Source: a virus
Strand: one strand, 5' to 3'
Virus record (IMG/VR): IMGVR_UViG_3300017772_000106
Span: 1-25,634 of that record
Length of the DNA: 25,634 bases
Shown here in pieces: positions 1 to 7,782 of this stretch; the stretch's first letter is position 1, and the number at the start of each line of letters is the position of its first letter. Under the pieces are notes generated by a model. It had not been told where the DNA came from. It worked only from the letters and a program-made list of their open reading frames with translations, and did not search any database. A program made the position numbers and the translations under genes.

Positions 1-1706
1 AAATCAGGGCTACCTTTTTTGCCTTCTGATGCAGCCACTGTATTCATCTTGTATAATACTTGTTGCCACTTGTGACGACAATATACACCCCCCTTGAAGC
101 GAAATAAATCATAGCTATCAGTATCTGTGTGTAAAGGTAATTTTGCTTTTTCAAAATCCATCTTTCTACTTGCTGTGTCAATATCCTCTAGTCTGTAAAC
201 AACGCCTCTTTTAGCCCTGTTCATCATTTCTTTACAAAAAGGTCTTGTGTTGGTTGACGTAGACTTACCTGTGCCTAAAGCATATCTATATCTGACTTTG
301 TAATAACTCTTGTCTAACTGTGAATTTTTTTTAGGGTTATTTTCGATTGGAGTTTTTGATTTAGGATTGTCAGAAAACTCGAAAAAATTGTCAGCCCATT
401 CTTCAACGCTTGAATTGTCTTCGGATACGTCCCGAACGTCAATTAAATTATGCGTTTTAAGGCACATTTCCTCGCCTTTAAGCGACTCTAATGCCCCCGA
501 CAACAATTCGTCTGTCTCAGCGTCAGTTAATGCCTTAGAAGCCATAAAATCAACTTCCGTTGCGAAGTCTCTTGTAGAGCCTCTTTTTACACCTGTTTCC
601 TCTTCACGTTGTTCCTCGTCAACAATGTTCTCTAAGTCCATAAACTCCAGTGGCTCTATGGTTTTAAAGTATAAATTTAAACTAATGTTGTTCACAGCAA
701 ACATTTCGTCTAAAGCCTCAATGATTAATTCCTGATAAGGTTTAATTGTGGTATTTGTAAAGAGTCTTTGTGCTGTAATGATTTCGTCTTCGTTGCTTCC
801 GAGACCACTGTTGCCGTCTCTGAGTCCGATTAACAACGGGCTTGTAACTCTATGTGTAAGCATTATTTTACTGCTACATTCTTCACTGAGATATTCGTAA
901 TGATTCGGAGCGTCTGCCAATGGTATATCCTCGATTGTAGTTTGAGAGTCAGCATTGTTGTTGAACGCAATTATAACCTTTTCCCCGTGACTACCAGTGA
1001 GCTTATTCATTACATCGTTTTTGATAGCAAGCTGTTTTTCTCTATCAGGCACGCCGTTGTTAAAATTCACAACTTTAGTTCCTGAGAAACCGTTAACAGT
1101 GTCGTTTATCAAATAGTCTGCTATTTCACTTTCCAATGTAGCATATGCGTAATTGTAATCTGCGGGGCTATAATAATAATATCCTGTCACATATCTTTTG
1201 ATAACAAATAATTCGTTTTTAGCTCCACTTCCAAACACTGGTATTTTCTTTAATTCGGTTTGTTGTGTAACTTTTGTCCAATCAGGGGCATAATAATAGT
1301 TTTTGATTTCCCCGTCTTCGTTCATTTTTTCCGCTCTGAGAGTTTCTCTCGGGAAATGTGTTATTGAGGATATTTTTTTACCTGTGTAAGATATTTGAAA
1401 GCTAGCCTCTCCAAGCAATTTTAAATCTTGACAAACTTTTCTTAAACAATCAGGATTTATCAAGCCTCTCATCTGAGCATATTGCTCAACTTTTTCTGAC
1501 GAGTCTGTTGCGTCAAGTCCTTTTCCGTATATTTGATTTGTAATACCGTTTATAACAGCCTGATTTGTTGTGCTGTCCATATAAGCGTCTATTAAACATT
1601 GGTAATAATTATTTTCATCTCCAATGGAAACCCAATCTCTGTTTCTTTCCTCTGTTATACTAGGTCTTTCATATTGACCCAACTGTATCATGTGTAAATT
1701 ATCCAT
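1..1706 (-). CDS. Phage portal protein, 3' end cut by the window edge
   Basis: The reading frame is open from an ATG at 1706 to the window edge, about 569 residues with no stop, so the C-terminus is missing. Portals form the dodecameric ring at the head vertex through which DNA enters and to which the tail attaches. The first 350 residues read like a flavobacterial portal: early TTNQAVINGITNQIYGKG, then a clip/stem-like region and LTHRVTSPLLIGLRDG near residue 283. An acidic linker (about 350-465) leads to a separate C-terminal segment (about 468-555) with FCKEM, YRLEDID, YDLFRFKGGVYCRHKW, a Cys/His pattern I associate with extensions of phage head proteins. The start overlaps the upstream gene by 8 bases. 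The portal comes after capsid and major tail genes, far from terminase, which is unusual. The family call is by sequence character, not by a database match. Confidence 0.72.
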   Translation of the reverse strand, partial: MDNLHMIQLGQYERPSITEERNRDWVSIGDENNYYQCLIDAYMDSTTNQAVINGITNQIYGKGLDATDSSEKVEQYAQMRGLINPDCLRKVCQDLKLLGEASFQISYTGKKISSITHFPRETLRAEKMNEDGEIKNYYYAPDWTKVTQQTELKKIPVFGSGAKNELFVIKRYVTGYYYYSPADYNYAYATLESEIADYLINDTVNGFSGTKVVNFNNGVPDREKQLAIKNDVMNKLTGSHGEKVIIAFNNNADSQTTIEDIPLADAPNHYEYLSEECSSKIMLTHRVTSPLLIGLRDGNSGLGSNEDEIITAQRLFTNTTIKPYQELIIEALDEMFAVNNISLNLYFKTIEPLEFMDLENIVDEEQREEETGVKRGSTRDFATEVDFMASKALTDAETDELLSGALESLKGEEMCLKTHNLIDVRDVSEDNSSVEEWADNFFEFSDNPKSKTPIENNPKKNSQLDKSYYKVRYRYALGTGKSTSTNTRPFCKEMMNRAKRGVVYRLEDIDTASRKMDFEKAKLPLHTDTDSYDLFRFKGGVYCRHKWQQVLYKMNTVAASEGKKGSPD

Positions 1707-2052
1707 AGTAAACAAATTTATTATCTCCAGTGCTTTGTTCTATATAAACGCCATTGGAAATATTGTAATCAGACAATGTTTGGTCGGTACAATACATCTT
1801 GTCTTTAAAGATAACATTGTTATCTGTTGTGTTTGTAATTGTAATTAAATAGTAACTATTTTCATCTAACGCTTGTGTTGTAGAATATCTGTAATAATAA
1901 TCTAACTCAGTGAAAGAAGCGTCATTGTCTGTGTAAATTACTTCGTTTTTTCCTTCTGATTTAATCACTACACTGTGTGTTTTTGAGTTATTTATACTTG
2001 TTCTTGGTATAAAGTTAATAAATCTTGTGCCGTTTTTCGTTAATATTTGCAT
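1699..2052 (-). CDS. Small virion-associated protein of unknown function
   Basis: This encodes 117 residues, rich in Asn, Thr and Tyr, with alternating polar and hydrophobic runs (YYLITITNTTDNNVIFKD) that suggest a beta-sandwich. There are no signal peptide, membrane segment or catalytic motifs. It lies between the major tail protein and portal genes and overlaps the portal start by 8 bases, so it is co-translated with virion genes. Small beta-rich proteins at this place in flavobacterial phages are usually minor structural or tail-tube-associated proteins, but I do not recognise a named family. The ATG follows an A/T-rich leader and a likely terminator, so it may depend partly on read-through or its own promoter. 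Structural role is inferred only from position and composition. Confidence 0.7.
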   Translation of the reverse strand: MQILTKNGTRFINFIPRTSINNSKTHSVVIKSEGKNEVIYTDNDASFTELDYYYRYSTTQALDENSYYLITITNTTDNNVIFKDKMYCTDQTLSDYNISNGVYIEQSTGDNKFVYYG

Positions 2053-2065
2053 AATTTATTTAAAA

Positions 2066-2095
2066 AGGGGGTAAGACATAAAAATCCACCCCCCT
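2066..2095 (-). terminator. Probable rho-independent terminator or attenuator
   Basis: On the minus strand a G6 run followed by T and an A-C5 run can pair (AGGGGGGT with ACCCCCT, one G bulged) around a loop of about 15 bases. The 3' arm runs directly into TTTTTAAATAAATT. It lies between the stop of the major tail protein and the next start. A GC-only stem stands out in AT-rich DNA. It may end most messages after the capsid and tail-tube genes and leave a fraction to read into the portal. Confidence 0.5.
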
Positions 2096-2113
2096 ATCCT
2101 GTAAAATTATATT

Positions 2114-2662
2114 TTAGCTATTTGTTCCTACAGTAACAGTCACTGTTGCAGAACTCATGCCCGCAAAAGGGTCAGCAGTTGTACCACCGTTGATAAAATT
2201 AGGCGGTTCGCCTTCTGACGAAGATAATGTCAGTGAATATCCTGACATGTCTCCGAAAGCAGTTCCAGTGGCTACTGTTCCACCAGTAACTTCTGCGCCG
2301 TGCTCTAGTCCTACCAAGAAAAAATTACCATTTCTGTCTTCTACACAAACGTGAGGTCTGCCATAAGCCATTAATTTTAATTCTTTGTGGTCTTCTTTTG
2401 ATAATTTTGGTAAAGTCAATGTTAAAGTTGTCTCAAAAAATGTAGTTCCGTTTTCTCTTGAAGATGTTATAGCACTCTCCAATGAGTTTGTGCCTTTTAA
2501 GTCGTATTGAAATGCTGTAAAAGTCCCTGACATATTAGTTATTTCATCAGCGGTTTTTGTTACAGTTCCTAAATCTCCAAAATCAACAAACCACGCTTTC
2601 ACAAGCCCACCAACCACGTCTTTACAAGGTGTTTTTCTACCTATTGTTAAATCACAAGCCAT
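2114..2662 (-). CDS. Major tail (tube) protein-like structural protein
   Basis: From the ATG at 2662 this gives 182 residues starting MACDLTIGRKTPCKDVVGG. A longer reading starts upstream (MLPYLKTNN...), but it would run through a hairpin, and the ATG at 2662 sits behind the typical A-rich leader AAAAACAAACAAT. The opening (Cys-Asp, then PCKD.VGG) and the Gly/Thr/Ser-rich C-terminus are what I associate with tail-tube-type proteins of flavobacterial phages. The middle (TTFFETTLTLTLPKL) looks like paired beta strands. It directly follows the major capsid gene in transcription order. It is probably the repeated subunit through which DNA passes, but a second capsid or decoration protein cannot be excluded. 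No residue pattern proves the role. Confidence 0.6.
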   Translation of the reverse strand: MACDLTIGRKTPCKDVVGGLVKAWFVDFGDLGTVTKTADEITNMSGTFTAFQYDLKGTNSLESAITSSRENGTTFFETTLTLTLPKLSKEDHKELKLMAYGRPHVCVEDRNGNFFLVGLEHGAEVTGGTVATGTAFGDMSGYSLTLSSSEGEPPNFINGGTTADPFAGMSSATVTVTVGTNS

Positions 2663-2680
2663 ATTGTTTGTTTTTAAATA

Positions 2681-2700
2681 AGGGAGCATTTCAGCTCCCT
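2681..2700 (-). other. Perfect hairpin between capsid and tail protein genes
   Basis: A perfect 7-base inverted repeat, AGGGAGC and GCTCCCT with a 6-base loop, lies in the gap after the major capsid stop and before the next ATG. On the minus strand it is followed by TATTTAAAAAC, too A-broken for a strong terminator. It could be a weak attenuator or a 3' hairpin that protects capsid mRNA. Assignment is by structure only. Confidence 0.45.
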
Positions 2701-2716
2701 ATTATTATTTTATTTA

Positions 2717-3643
2717 TTATGCGTGATACAGAACAATCTCTGTTCCAATGCCGTATTGTACAGCACTTGTGTATCTCATAATACATCTGACGTTCTGTGA
2801 ACCGTCTAAATCACTCATATCAAGCACTTTCACTTCGTTCATGTCGTTTAACAGACCTGTTCCAAAATATAAGTTTGATTTTTGCGCAGCCATTGCTGTG
2901 TCGTCATTAAGACCGTTCGCAACGAATAATTTAACACCATCAAAAGATAATGCTTGGTCTCCGTACCACATGTGTGATTCAGTTTTATAACCGTTGTTCG
3001 ATGCAGCAAACCCACCTAAAGCCCTAACATATGCTCTAGCAATGTTTTGAGAGATGTATATGTGTAAATCTTCTTTGTTATACAAAGCAGACGGAATTGC
3101 GTCAACAATAGAGCCTAATTTTGAAATAACATTTGCACTGGTAACTGCAGCGTGTGATGCTACGTCTATAACATTGGAATCAGCTAAAGCTAAAGTCACA
3201 AGACCATCAAACTCACCTGCTGTGGAGTTTGCGCCTTCCCATATGTTTTTCTCAGTTTTTTCAGCTACTAATCCCGCAACGTGTCCAATAATAAAATCAG
3301 AAAATTTTGGTGGTAGTTTATCATAAGCTGAATATCCCATCTGTACAGCTTCCCAATCAGATACAAAATCTTGCTTGCAAAATTGTAAATTTACTTGGAA
3401 CTCTTCTGGTTGAATTATTCTTTCAGTTAAAGTCACTGTTGCAGTAGCGTCAAAATCACAAGAAGCGTTTTTAATTACATTTGCGTCAGTGGCTACGTTT
3501 TTCATTGTAGACTTATATTTGATATTCGGCATTACTTCCACGCCTCCTTTATCAATAGTGTTCGCACTTAACAGTGCTGCAGAGATATATTTCCCCGCAA
3601 ACTCACCTGCATATGTGCTAGTTATGTTTGTTGTTGTTGCCAT
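2717..3643 (-). CDS. Major capsid protein, HK97-like
   Basis: This encodes 308 residues beginning MATTTNITSTYAGEFAGKYI. The content fits an HK97-fold shell protein: an N-terminal arm without membrane or signal features, a long central helix-rich part (DFIIGHVAGLVAEKTEKNIWEG), a loop region with GLVTLALADSNVIDV, and a C-terminal beta segment ending EIVLYHA. It follows a scaffold-like acidic gene by 10 bases, with the prohead protease two genes earlier, so the order is protease, scaffold, capsid. The ATG is preceded by AATAAATAAACA. The first residues lack the long delta domain of HK97, consistent with the separate scaffold gene. The call rests on genomic position, length and sequence character; I am fairly sure. 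Confidence 0.8.
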   Translation of the reverse strand: MATTTNITSTYAGEFAGKYISAALLSANTIDKGGVEVMPNIKYKSTMKNVATDANVIKNASCDFDATATVTLTERIIQPEEFQVNLQFCKQDFVSDWEAVQMGYSAYDKLPPKFSDFIIGHVAGLVAEKTEKNIWEGANSTAGEFDGLVTLALADSNVIDVASHAAVTSANVISKLGSIVDAIPSALYNKEDLHIYISQNIARAYVRALGGFAASNNGYKTESHMWYGDQALSFDGVKLFVANGLNDDTAMAAQKSNLYFGTGLLNDMNEVKVLDMSDLDGSQNVRCIMRYTSAVQYGIGTEIVLYHA

Positions 3644-3653
3644 TGTTTATTTA

Positions 3654-4247
3654 TTAATTATTTTGGTAAATTTTATCAAAAACTCTGTCTCTTGTTGTTT
3701 TTACTCTGTTATTTGATATTTTAAAGTTAAATTTGGTTTTATTTTCCTTTTCAGGGTTATGTTTAATTGGCTCAGTGGCTACGGCAGACAATTCCTCTTT
3801 TACAGTGGTATCTTCTTTCATTTCCTCTTTAACCTCTTCAACGTCTCCACCCATTTTTTCCTCAATCATAGCTTTAATTTCATCTACAGCCTGAGTAAAT
3901 TCTTGTTTAGTGACATATTCCATTTCAACTTCTTCTTTTGGCTCTTCCACTGATTCTTCAAGTTCTTCTTCTTTGACTTCTTCTTCAGCTTCGACCTCCT
4001 TTATTTCATCAATCATGCCTTCTTCTTTCACAATAAGAATTTTTCCATCTTCTAGCTTATATTCGCCCAGTGGCAAGGCAACTTCCTTGTCTTCGGTTTT
4101 TATAAACACAGATTTTCCTGCTTCAAATGATTCGGCTGTAATAACAGTGCCGTTTTCTAATTTGTATTCAGCAAGTTTTATGTTCTCATCAGAAAGTTCA
4201 ACGCCAACAATATTTGAAATTTTGTTTAGTATCTCTGTTGCTTTCAT
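3654..4247 (-). CDS. Scaffold-like acidic coiled-coil head assembly protein
   Basis: This encodes 197 residues. Residues about 1-75 contain a repeated beta-like motif, EYKLENGTVI and EYKLEDGKILI, as in small barrel modules. Residues 80-155 are almost all Glu, Lys and Val (EVEAEEEVKEEELEESVEEP) and should form a charged coiled coil. The last 40 residues are basic and Asn-rich. An acidic helical middle plus a basic tail directly before the major capsid gene is typical of a scaffold that guides shell assembly and is then removed, here perhaps by the adjacent protease. No catalytic motif is seen. Another possibility is a head accessory protein, but position makes scaffold most likely. A 10-base gap separates it from the capsid gene. 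Confidence 0.65.
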   Translation of the reverse strand: MKATEILNKISNIVGVELSDENIKLAEYKLENGTVITAESFEAGKSVFIKTEDKEVALPLGEYKLEDGKILIVKEEGMIDEIKEVEAEEEVKEEELEESVEEPKEEVEMEYVTKQEFTQAVDEIKAMIEEKMGGDVEEVKEEMKEDTTVKEELSAVATEPIKHNPEKENKTKFNFKISNNRVKTTRDRVFDKIYQNN

Positions 4248-4308
4248 ATTTACGATTTATACAACCACAACGTAAGAATACCACAAGTGTTATATTTTTT
4301 TTTAATAT

Positions 4309-4461
4309 TTATTGTGGAGAGCCTGTAATATTGCCTATTCCTTGAGCTTGTAGACTTCCGTCACAGCATTTAACACTGTATTTTGTTCCGTTAGGACATA
4401 AACAGCCTCTTTTCGTGTTTGTCGGGCTTGTTCTGCTAGGTGTTTTGAATGATTTTTTCAT
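4309..4461 (-). CDS. 50-residue cysteine-rich small protein
   Basis: A small gene in the gap between protease and scaffold, starting at ATG 4461 and ending TAA at 4309. The product opens MKKSFKTPSRTSPTNTKRG, then has CLCPNGTKYSVKCC, and ends with a GSLQAQGIGN-type tail. Four cysteines in a 14-residue span (CxC and CC) suggest a metal site or disulfide knot. The opening Lys/Arg/Thr-rich tail is unstructured. I recall similar short ORFs beside the head genes of flavobacterial phages and prophages but know no function. An A-rich leader (AAAAAACAATAAATT) supports the start. It might be a minor virion component or regulator. The conserved-looking C-terminus argues against a chance frame. Confidence 0.6.
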   Translation of the reverse strand: MKKSFKTPSRTSPTNTKRGCLCPNGTKYSVKCCDGSLQAQGIGNITGSPQ

Positions 4462-4476
4462 AATTTATTGTTTTTT

Positions 4477-4509
4477 AAGTGTACTTTAAGTGGACTTTAA
4501 GTGGACTTT
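4477..4509. repeat. Three tandem 11-base repeats after the protease gene
   Basis: The unit AAGTGGACTTT is present twice and AAGTGTACTTT once, head to tail, with a partial fourth copy (AAG). Each unit is nearly palindromic (AAGT..ACTT). The array overlaps the stop codon of the protease gene and fills the gap before the small cysteine-rich gene. It could bind a regulator or simply reflect slippage. Confidence 0.7.
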
Positions 4510-5713
4510 AAGCAATAGGCACACAATTTGGCACTTTCTTACCGTTTTTCATCTTAAAACCAACCATTTCATATCCTTCCCAACAAGGCTCTTTGAGTTC
4601 GTGCTGTTCGCAAGGCATATACCAAGTCTTGTCTTCAAGCTCATGTGTATGAAAACCATCACAACCCAAGTCCTGTGCTATTTTTTCTGCTTTTTCTTGT
4701 GTATTATAAGCTAATCTATCATTGATAACAGCCATATTATCATCAATAATCATATTTTCAAGGTCTATTTCACCCAATTCCTTGAGTTTACTTGCTGACC
4801 AACGCAGTCCTGCGAGACCTCCCCACAGTAAAAAGCTAATAGTTCCACAGGCTTTGCTGTCTCCTTCGTCATAATTAACCTCAGCTCGTGATAAATAACT
4901 GTACATTCTCTTTAAAGTTTCCAATGAAATCGCACCTTTTTGAGCGAGAGTCGATGCTCTTACCTTCCCGACCTGTGTTGCGCACTTGTTATTTACCTTT
5001 TCGTTGAGTTCAATCCCCCTTTTAGCGTTGTTCGATACTGCTTGAGGATAGTCTTTATATGATTCTAGAGCAATTTTGGCGTCATTTACTGTATTAGTAG
5101 GTGTTTTGAGGGCAGTTCGCACCTTAGAAAGCATAAAATTTGCTTCCGATTCCTCTATTATTGCTAAATCAGTGGAAAAATCAGGACTAACATTGAGTTT
5201 TGCCTTGTCTGCGAAGTAACCTTCAATGGAAAATCCTTTTACTTTGCCATTTTTTACATAATCAGTCCATATTTCTTCGTTTTCGACCTTCATTGAAATC
5301 ATCCACGTTCCTTTTGGCACTTCTAGGCCATATTTTACTGATTTATCCATTTTAGTGTCTTCTACAATCCAAGATTCAACAACGGTCAAGCCTTTTATGT
5401 TTAATTCGTGTTCTAACGTGGCATTATTTTGATTTCCTTGTATAAAAAATAATTCTGAGGCACGTCTTACAGTATTTTCAGAGAAATACACATAAAACAT
5501 ATCATCGTCTTTTTTTCTGAATATAGGTTTGTTCGGTATCAATGCTGCTCCCATTAAAAGCCTTTTTTCTCCATTGATTTGTGCTAATTGTATCTCTTGA
5601 TTTTTCAATGCTATAAAGTCCGACTCTATTGCGGGACTTTCTACAATGCTAACAGCGTCTATGCCACTTAACTCTTGTGTTTCTTCATCTAATATTAATT
5701 CAATTATCTCCAT
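4508..5713 (-). CDS. Prohead maturation protease (XkdF-like) with C-terminal extension
   Basis: This encodes 401 residues. Residues 1-170 match the XkdF-like phage serine protease pattern: ELSGIDAVSIVESPAIE at the start, PIFR near 63, an ATLEHE stretch with a candidate catalytic His (about 102), VVESWIVED, and KGFSIEGYF with a candidate catalytic Ser (about 162). This enzyme trims scaffold and shell proteins in the prohead. Residues about 225-310 form a helical module (TLAQKGAISLETLKRMYSY, then LLWGGLAGLRW) often attached to such proteases. The end, with HELKEPCWEGYEMVGFK and VPNCVP, is a short Cys-containing tail also seen on phage head proteins. Upstream is the tape measure gene, 11 bases away; downstream are the cysteine peptide, scaffold and capsid. 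Catalytic residues are my reading of the pattern. Confidence 0.78.
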   Translation of the reverse strand: MEIIELILDEETQELSGIDAVSIVESPAIESDFIALKNQEIQLAQINGEKRLLMGAALIPNKPIFRKKDDDMFYVYFSENTVRRASELFFIQGNQNNATLEHELNIKGLTVVESWIVEDTKMDKSVKYGLEVPKGTWMISMKVENEEIWTDYVKNGKVKGFSIEGYFADKAKLNVSPDFSTDLAIIEESEANFMLSKVRTALKTPTNTVNDAKIALESYKDYPQAVSNNAKRGIELNEKVNNKCATQVGKVRASTLAQKGAISLETLKRMYSYLSRAEVNYDEGDSKACGTISFLLWGGLAGLRWSASKLKELGEIDLENMIIDDNMAVINDRLAYNTQEKAEKIAQDLGCDGFHTHELEDKTWYMPCEQHELKEPCWEGYEMVGFKMKNGKKVPNCVPIA

Positions 5714-5724
5714 TGTTGTTTATT

Positions 5725-7641
5725 TTAAAAAGTTGCTTGTTGTATTGTGTTATTTTCTAATTGTTGTGCTGTAGTAACGTCTCCTGCTACCACATACGCT
5801 TGAACAGGTGCGTTTGCTTGACTATCTAATGCTTGTGCTATCTGATTTGTCCCTGATTGACCTACTACATTGAAAGACGGGCTTGACGGTTGTGTAGGAA
5901 CAGGGGGTGTTGTAGTAGAGGTTGCCCCTCCACCGCCTCCTGACGGTTGAAATTTCTGCATACCGATAGCGACCATCTGTGCTGCTCCTGCGACACCCAT
6001 TGCTATCATATTTGCTGTTCTTAAGGCTTGAATAGGTGTTATATCAGTAGTTTCTGCTGCGGCTTTCATAATTGCCTGTGCTGTATTTATCCCTACTTGT
6101 GCCATACCAATGGCTTTTTGTATATTAAAAGCCTTTTTTGCTTGTTTTTCGCCTTTTTTAGCAAAAGCGTCAGTGAGAACTGATAAAGAACTCAACGCAG
6201 ATTGTGCTAAAGCAAATTTTGCGTCTTGTAAGGCTTGTTCGTCAGCTCTTTTTGACTCTGCTATCTCTTTAGACCTTGTTACCTCTTGTTGGTCAAATCC
6301 TTGTTTAGCGTCAGCATACTCTTGTTCAGCGTCTACTCTTGCTTGTGTACCTTCTTTGTATAAAGCTATTTTATTTTGTAGTCTTGTGGTCTCTAGTTCA
6401 GCTTCTTGTTGGTCAACTAGCCTTAGAGCCTCCAACCTTTCCGTTGCTCCAACTATTTGTTCAGCGTTAAACCTGTCTGAGTCAATACTTCTTTGATTTT
6501 CAGCCTCTTTTTCAGAGTTTATCATATCAAGGTTTTCTTTTCTCAGTGCTGTTTCGTTCGTTTTAAATTCGCTCAGTTTACCATTGACAGATTCTAACAC
6601 AGCTTTGTATTCGTTCTGAGCTTCAATTAAAGCAACTTGTGCTTCCACATTATCCTCTGCTTTGTCTAATTCATTCTGTGCTAAGTCTATTGCTATCTGT
6701 GCGTTTGCTAATAATAAGTTTTTTTGCTTCTCATATATTCCAACAATTTCATCATTCGCCTCTATTCTAGACTGTAAATCAAGCTCTGTATTATCTCTGA
6801 TTTGTCTTTGCATTTCGGCTTGTTGCTCGTATTCAGCAATGATACCCGCATTTCTTGCTGCTGCAATTTTAGCGGTTTTCTCAAGTTCCACATTAGCTTT
6901 TGCCGTTTCTAAGATTGCTTTTACATTGATTTTCTTTACTTTATCAATTACTTGTGAGCCAATGTCCGCAGCTTCTGTGATAGCTTCACTAAAATTATTT
7001 ACTATATCAGAGCCTGCTTGAACAACGTCTTTTCCAATGTCAACAAAATTTTGTCCAATCTGGTCTAGTTCTGCGTTGAGTTCAGCAATTCTTTCAGGGT
7101 CATCATTTCCAAACCAAGATTTTTCCCAAGCAAGTTGTGCTCCTATAATACCAGCTTTAATTGCCTCAAAACCTAGTTTCATTGGAGTAATAGCTATTGT
7201 TAACATACCGCTCATAACCTTTCCTAAAGCGTCAAAGTTTTCTGTGCTACTAGCCACATTTTCGTAGACCTCTTTCAAAGCGTTTGACAGTGCTGAAAAT
7301 ACTAGCTCAAGAGCTTCAAAACGAACAGCAAAAGCGTCTACCACTGGTTGACTACCTTTTAACATATCAACAAGTTTACCAACAGCCAAACTTATTATTC
7401 CAAAAATTCCTGCTGCTTTTGTAAGACCTCCGAAACCTTTAGCAAGTCCTTTAACACCGCCACCTAATTTCTTGAAAATACCTTTTTTGGCAGGAGCTTC
7501 TACAGTTTTGCCTAATTCTTCAGCGTCTTTTGTCGTGCTTTGTAACTGTGTACCAAGATTTTCTATTGCTTTTACAATATCTTCAATGCCTTTGTCAGCA
7601 CCTTTAGTTTCTACATCAAGTTCAAGTACCTTTTTTTCCAT
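5725..7641 (-). CDS. Tail tape measure protein
   Basis: This encodes 638 residues, the longest coiled-coil protein in the window. The start (KVLELDVETKGADKGIEDI) is typical of tape measure N-termini. A Gly/Ala/Ile-rich hydrophobic stretch (residues about 55-95, GGLTKAAGIFGIISLAVGKL) could cross or contact a membrane. Residues about 235-460 are a long Ala/Glu/Gln coiled coil, followed by an Ala-rich helical part and a Gly/Pro/Thr linker (GGGGGATSTTTPPVPTQPSS) before the last 70 residues. Such proteins set tail length and help DNA enter the cell. At 638 residues a tail of roughly 95 nm would follow from the usual 0.15 nm per residue. It starts inside the end of the small upstream gene. No peptidase domain is visible. 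Confidence 0.85.
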   Translation of the reverse strand: MEKKVLELDVETKGADKGIEDIVKAIENLGTQLQSTTKDAEELGKTVEAPAKKGIFKKLGGGVKGLAKGFGGLTKAAGIFGIISLAVGKLVDMLKGSQPVVDAFAVRFEALELVFSALSNALKEVYENVASSTENFDALGKVMSGMLTIAITPMKLGFEAIKAGIIGAQLAWEKSWFGNDDPERIAELNAELDQIGQNFVDIGKDVVQAGSDIVNNFSEAITEAADIGSQVIDKVKKINVKAILETAKANVELEKTAKIAAARNAGIIAEYEQQAEMQRQIRDNTELDLQSRIEANDEIVGIYEKQKNLLLANAQIAIDLAQNELDKAEDNVEAQVALIEAQNEYKAVLESVNGKLSEFKTNETALRKENLDMINSEKEAENQRSIDSDRFNAEQIVGATERLEALRLVDQQEAELETTRLQNKIALYKEGTQARVDAEQEYADAKQGFDQQEVTRSKEIAESKRADEQALQDAKFALAQSALSSLSVLTDAFAKKGEKQAKKAFNIQKAIGMAQVGINTAQAIMKAAAETTDITPIQALRTANMIAMGVAGAAQMVAIGMQKFQPSGGGGGATSTTTPPVPTQPSSPSFNVVGQSGTNQIAQALDSQANAPVQAYVVAGDVTTAQQLENNTIQQATF

Positions 7642-7780
7642 ATCTTATTTTTAAATAGTTGATTGACTCCTTCACGTTTCTTGGCAATTTATTTTGTCCT
7701 AGAGCAATGTTTATATATTCTCCATATACTTTATTGGCTTGACAAAATTTAAGTGTTTCTATACAAAATTTTATATTCAT
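7622..7780 (-). CDS. 52-residue small protein upstream of the tape measure
   Basis: ATG at 7780 follows the stop of the upstream gene by two bases, and the TGA at 7622 lies 20 bases inside the tape measure gene. This tight coupling and the good A/T-rich leader make it a likely gene although it is short. The product begins MNIKFCIETLKFCQANKVYG and continues as a basic, mainly helical peptide with KLPRNVKESINYLKIRYGKK. Two Cys lie near the start. There is no membrane segment. I do not recognise it. By place it could be a tail assembly helper. Confidence 0.55.
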   Translation of the reverse strand: MNIKFCIETLKFCQANKVYGEYINIALGQNKLPRNVKESINYLKIRYGKKGT

Positions 7781-7782
7781 AA

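Noticed and set aside
310-1085. Open frames on the plus strand opposite the portal gene (141 and 77 codons)
   Set aside because: They are Ser/Leu/Phe-rich antisense readings of a convincing minus-strand protein, with no supporting overlaps or leaders.
3910-4275. 121-codon plus-strand frame, Ser-rich
   Set aside because: It is the complement of the Glu/Lys-rich scaffold gene: GAA/GAG codons read backwards as TTC/CTC/TCT give Ser and Phe runs.
6110-7267. Three plus-strand frames (76-128 codons) with Cys, Ser and Ala richness
   Set aside because: They are shadows of the tape measure coding sequence.
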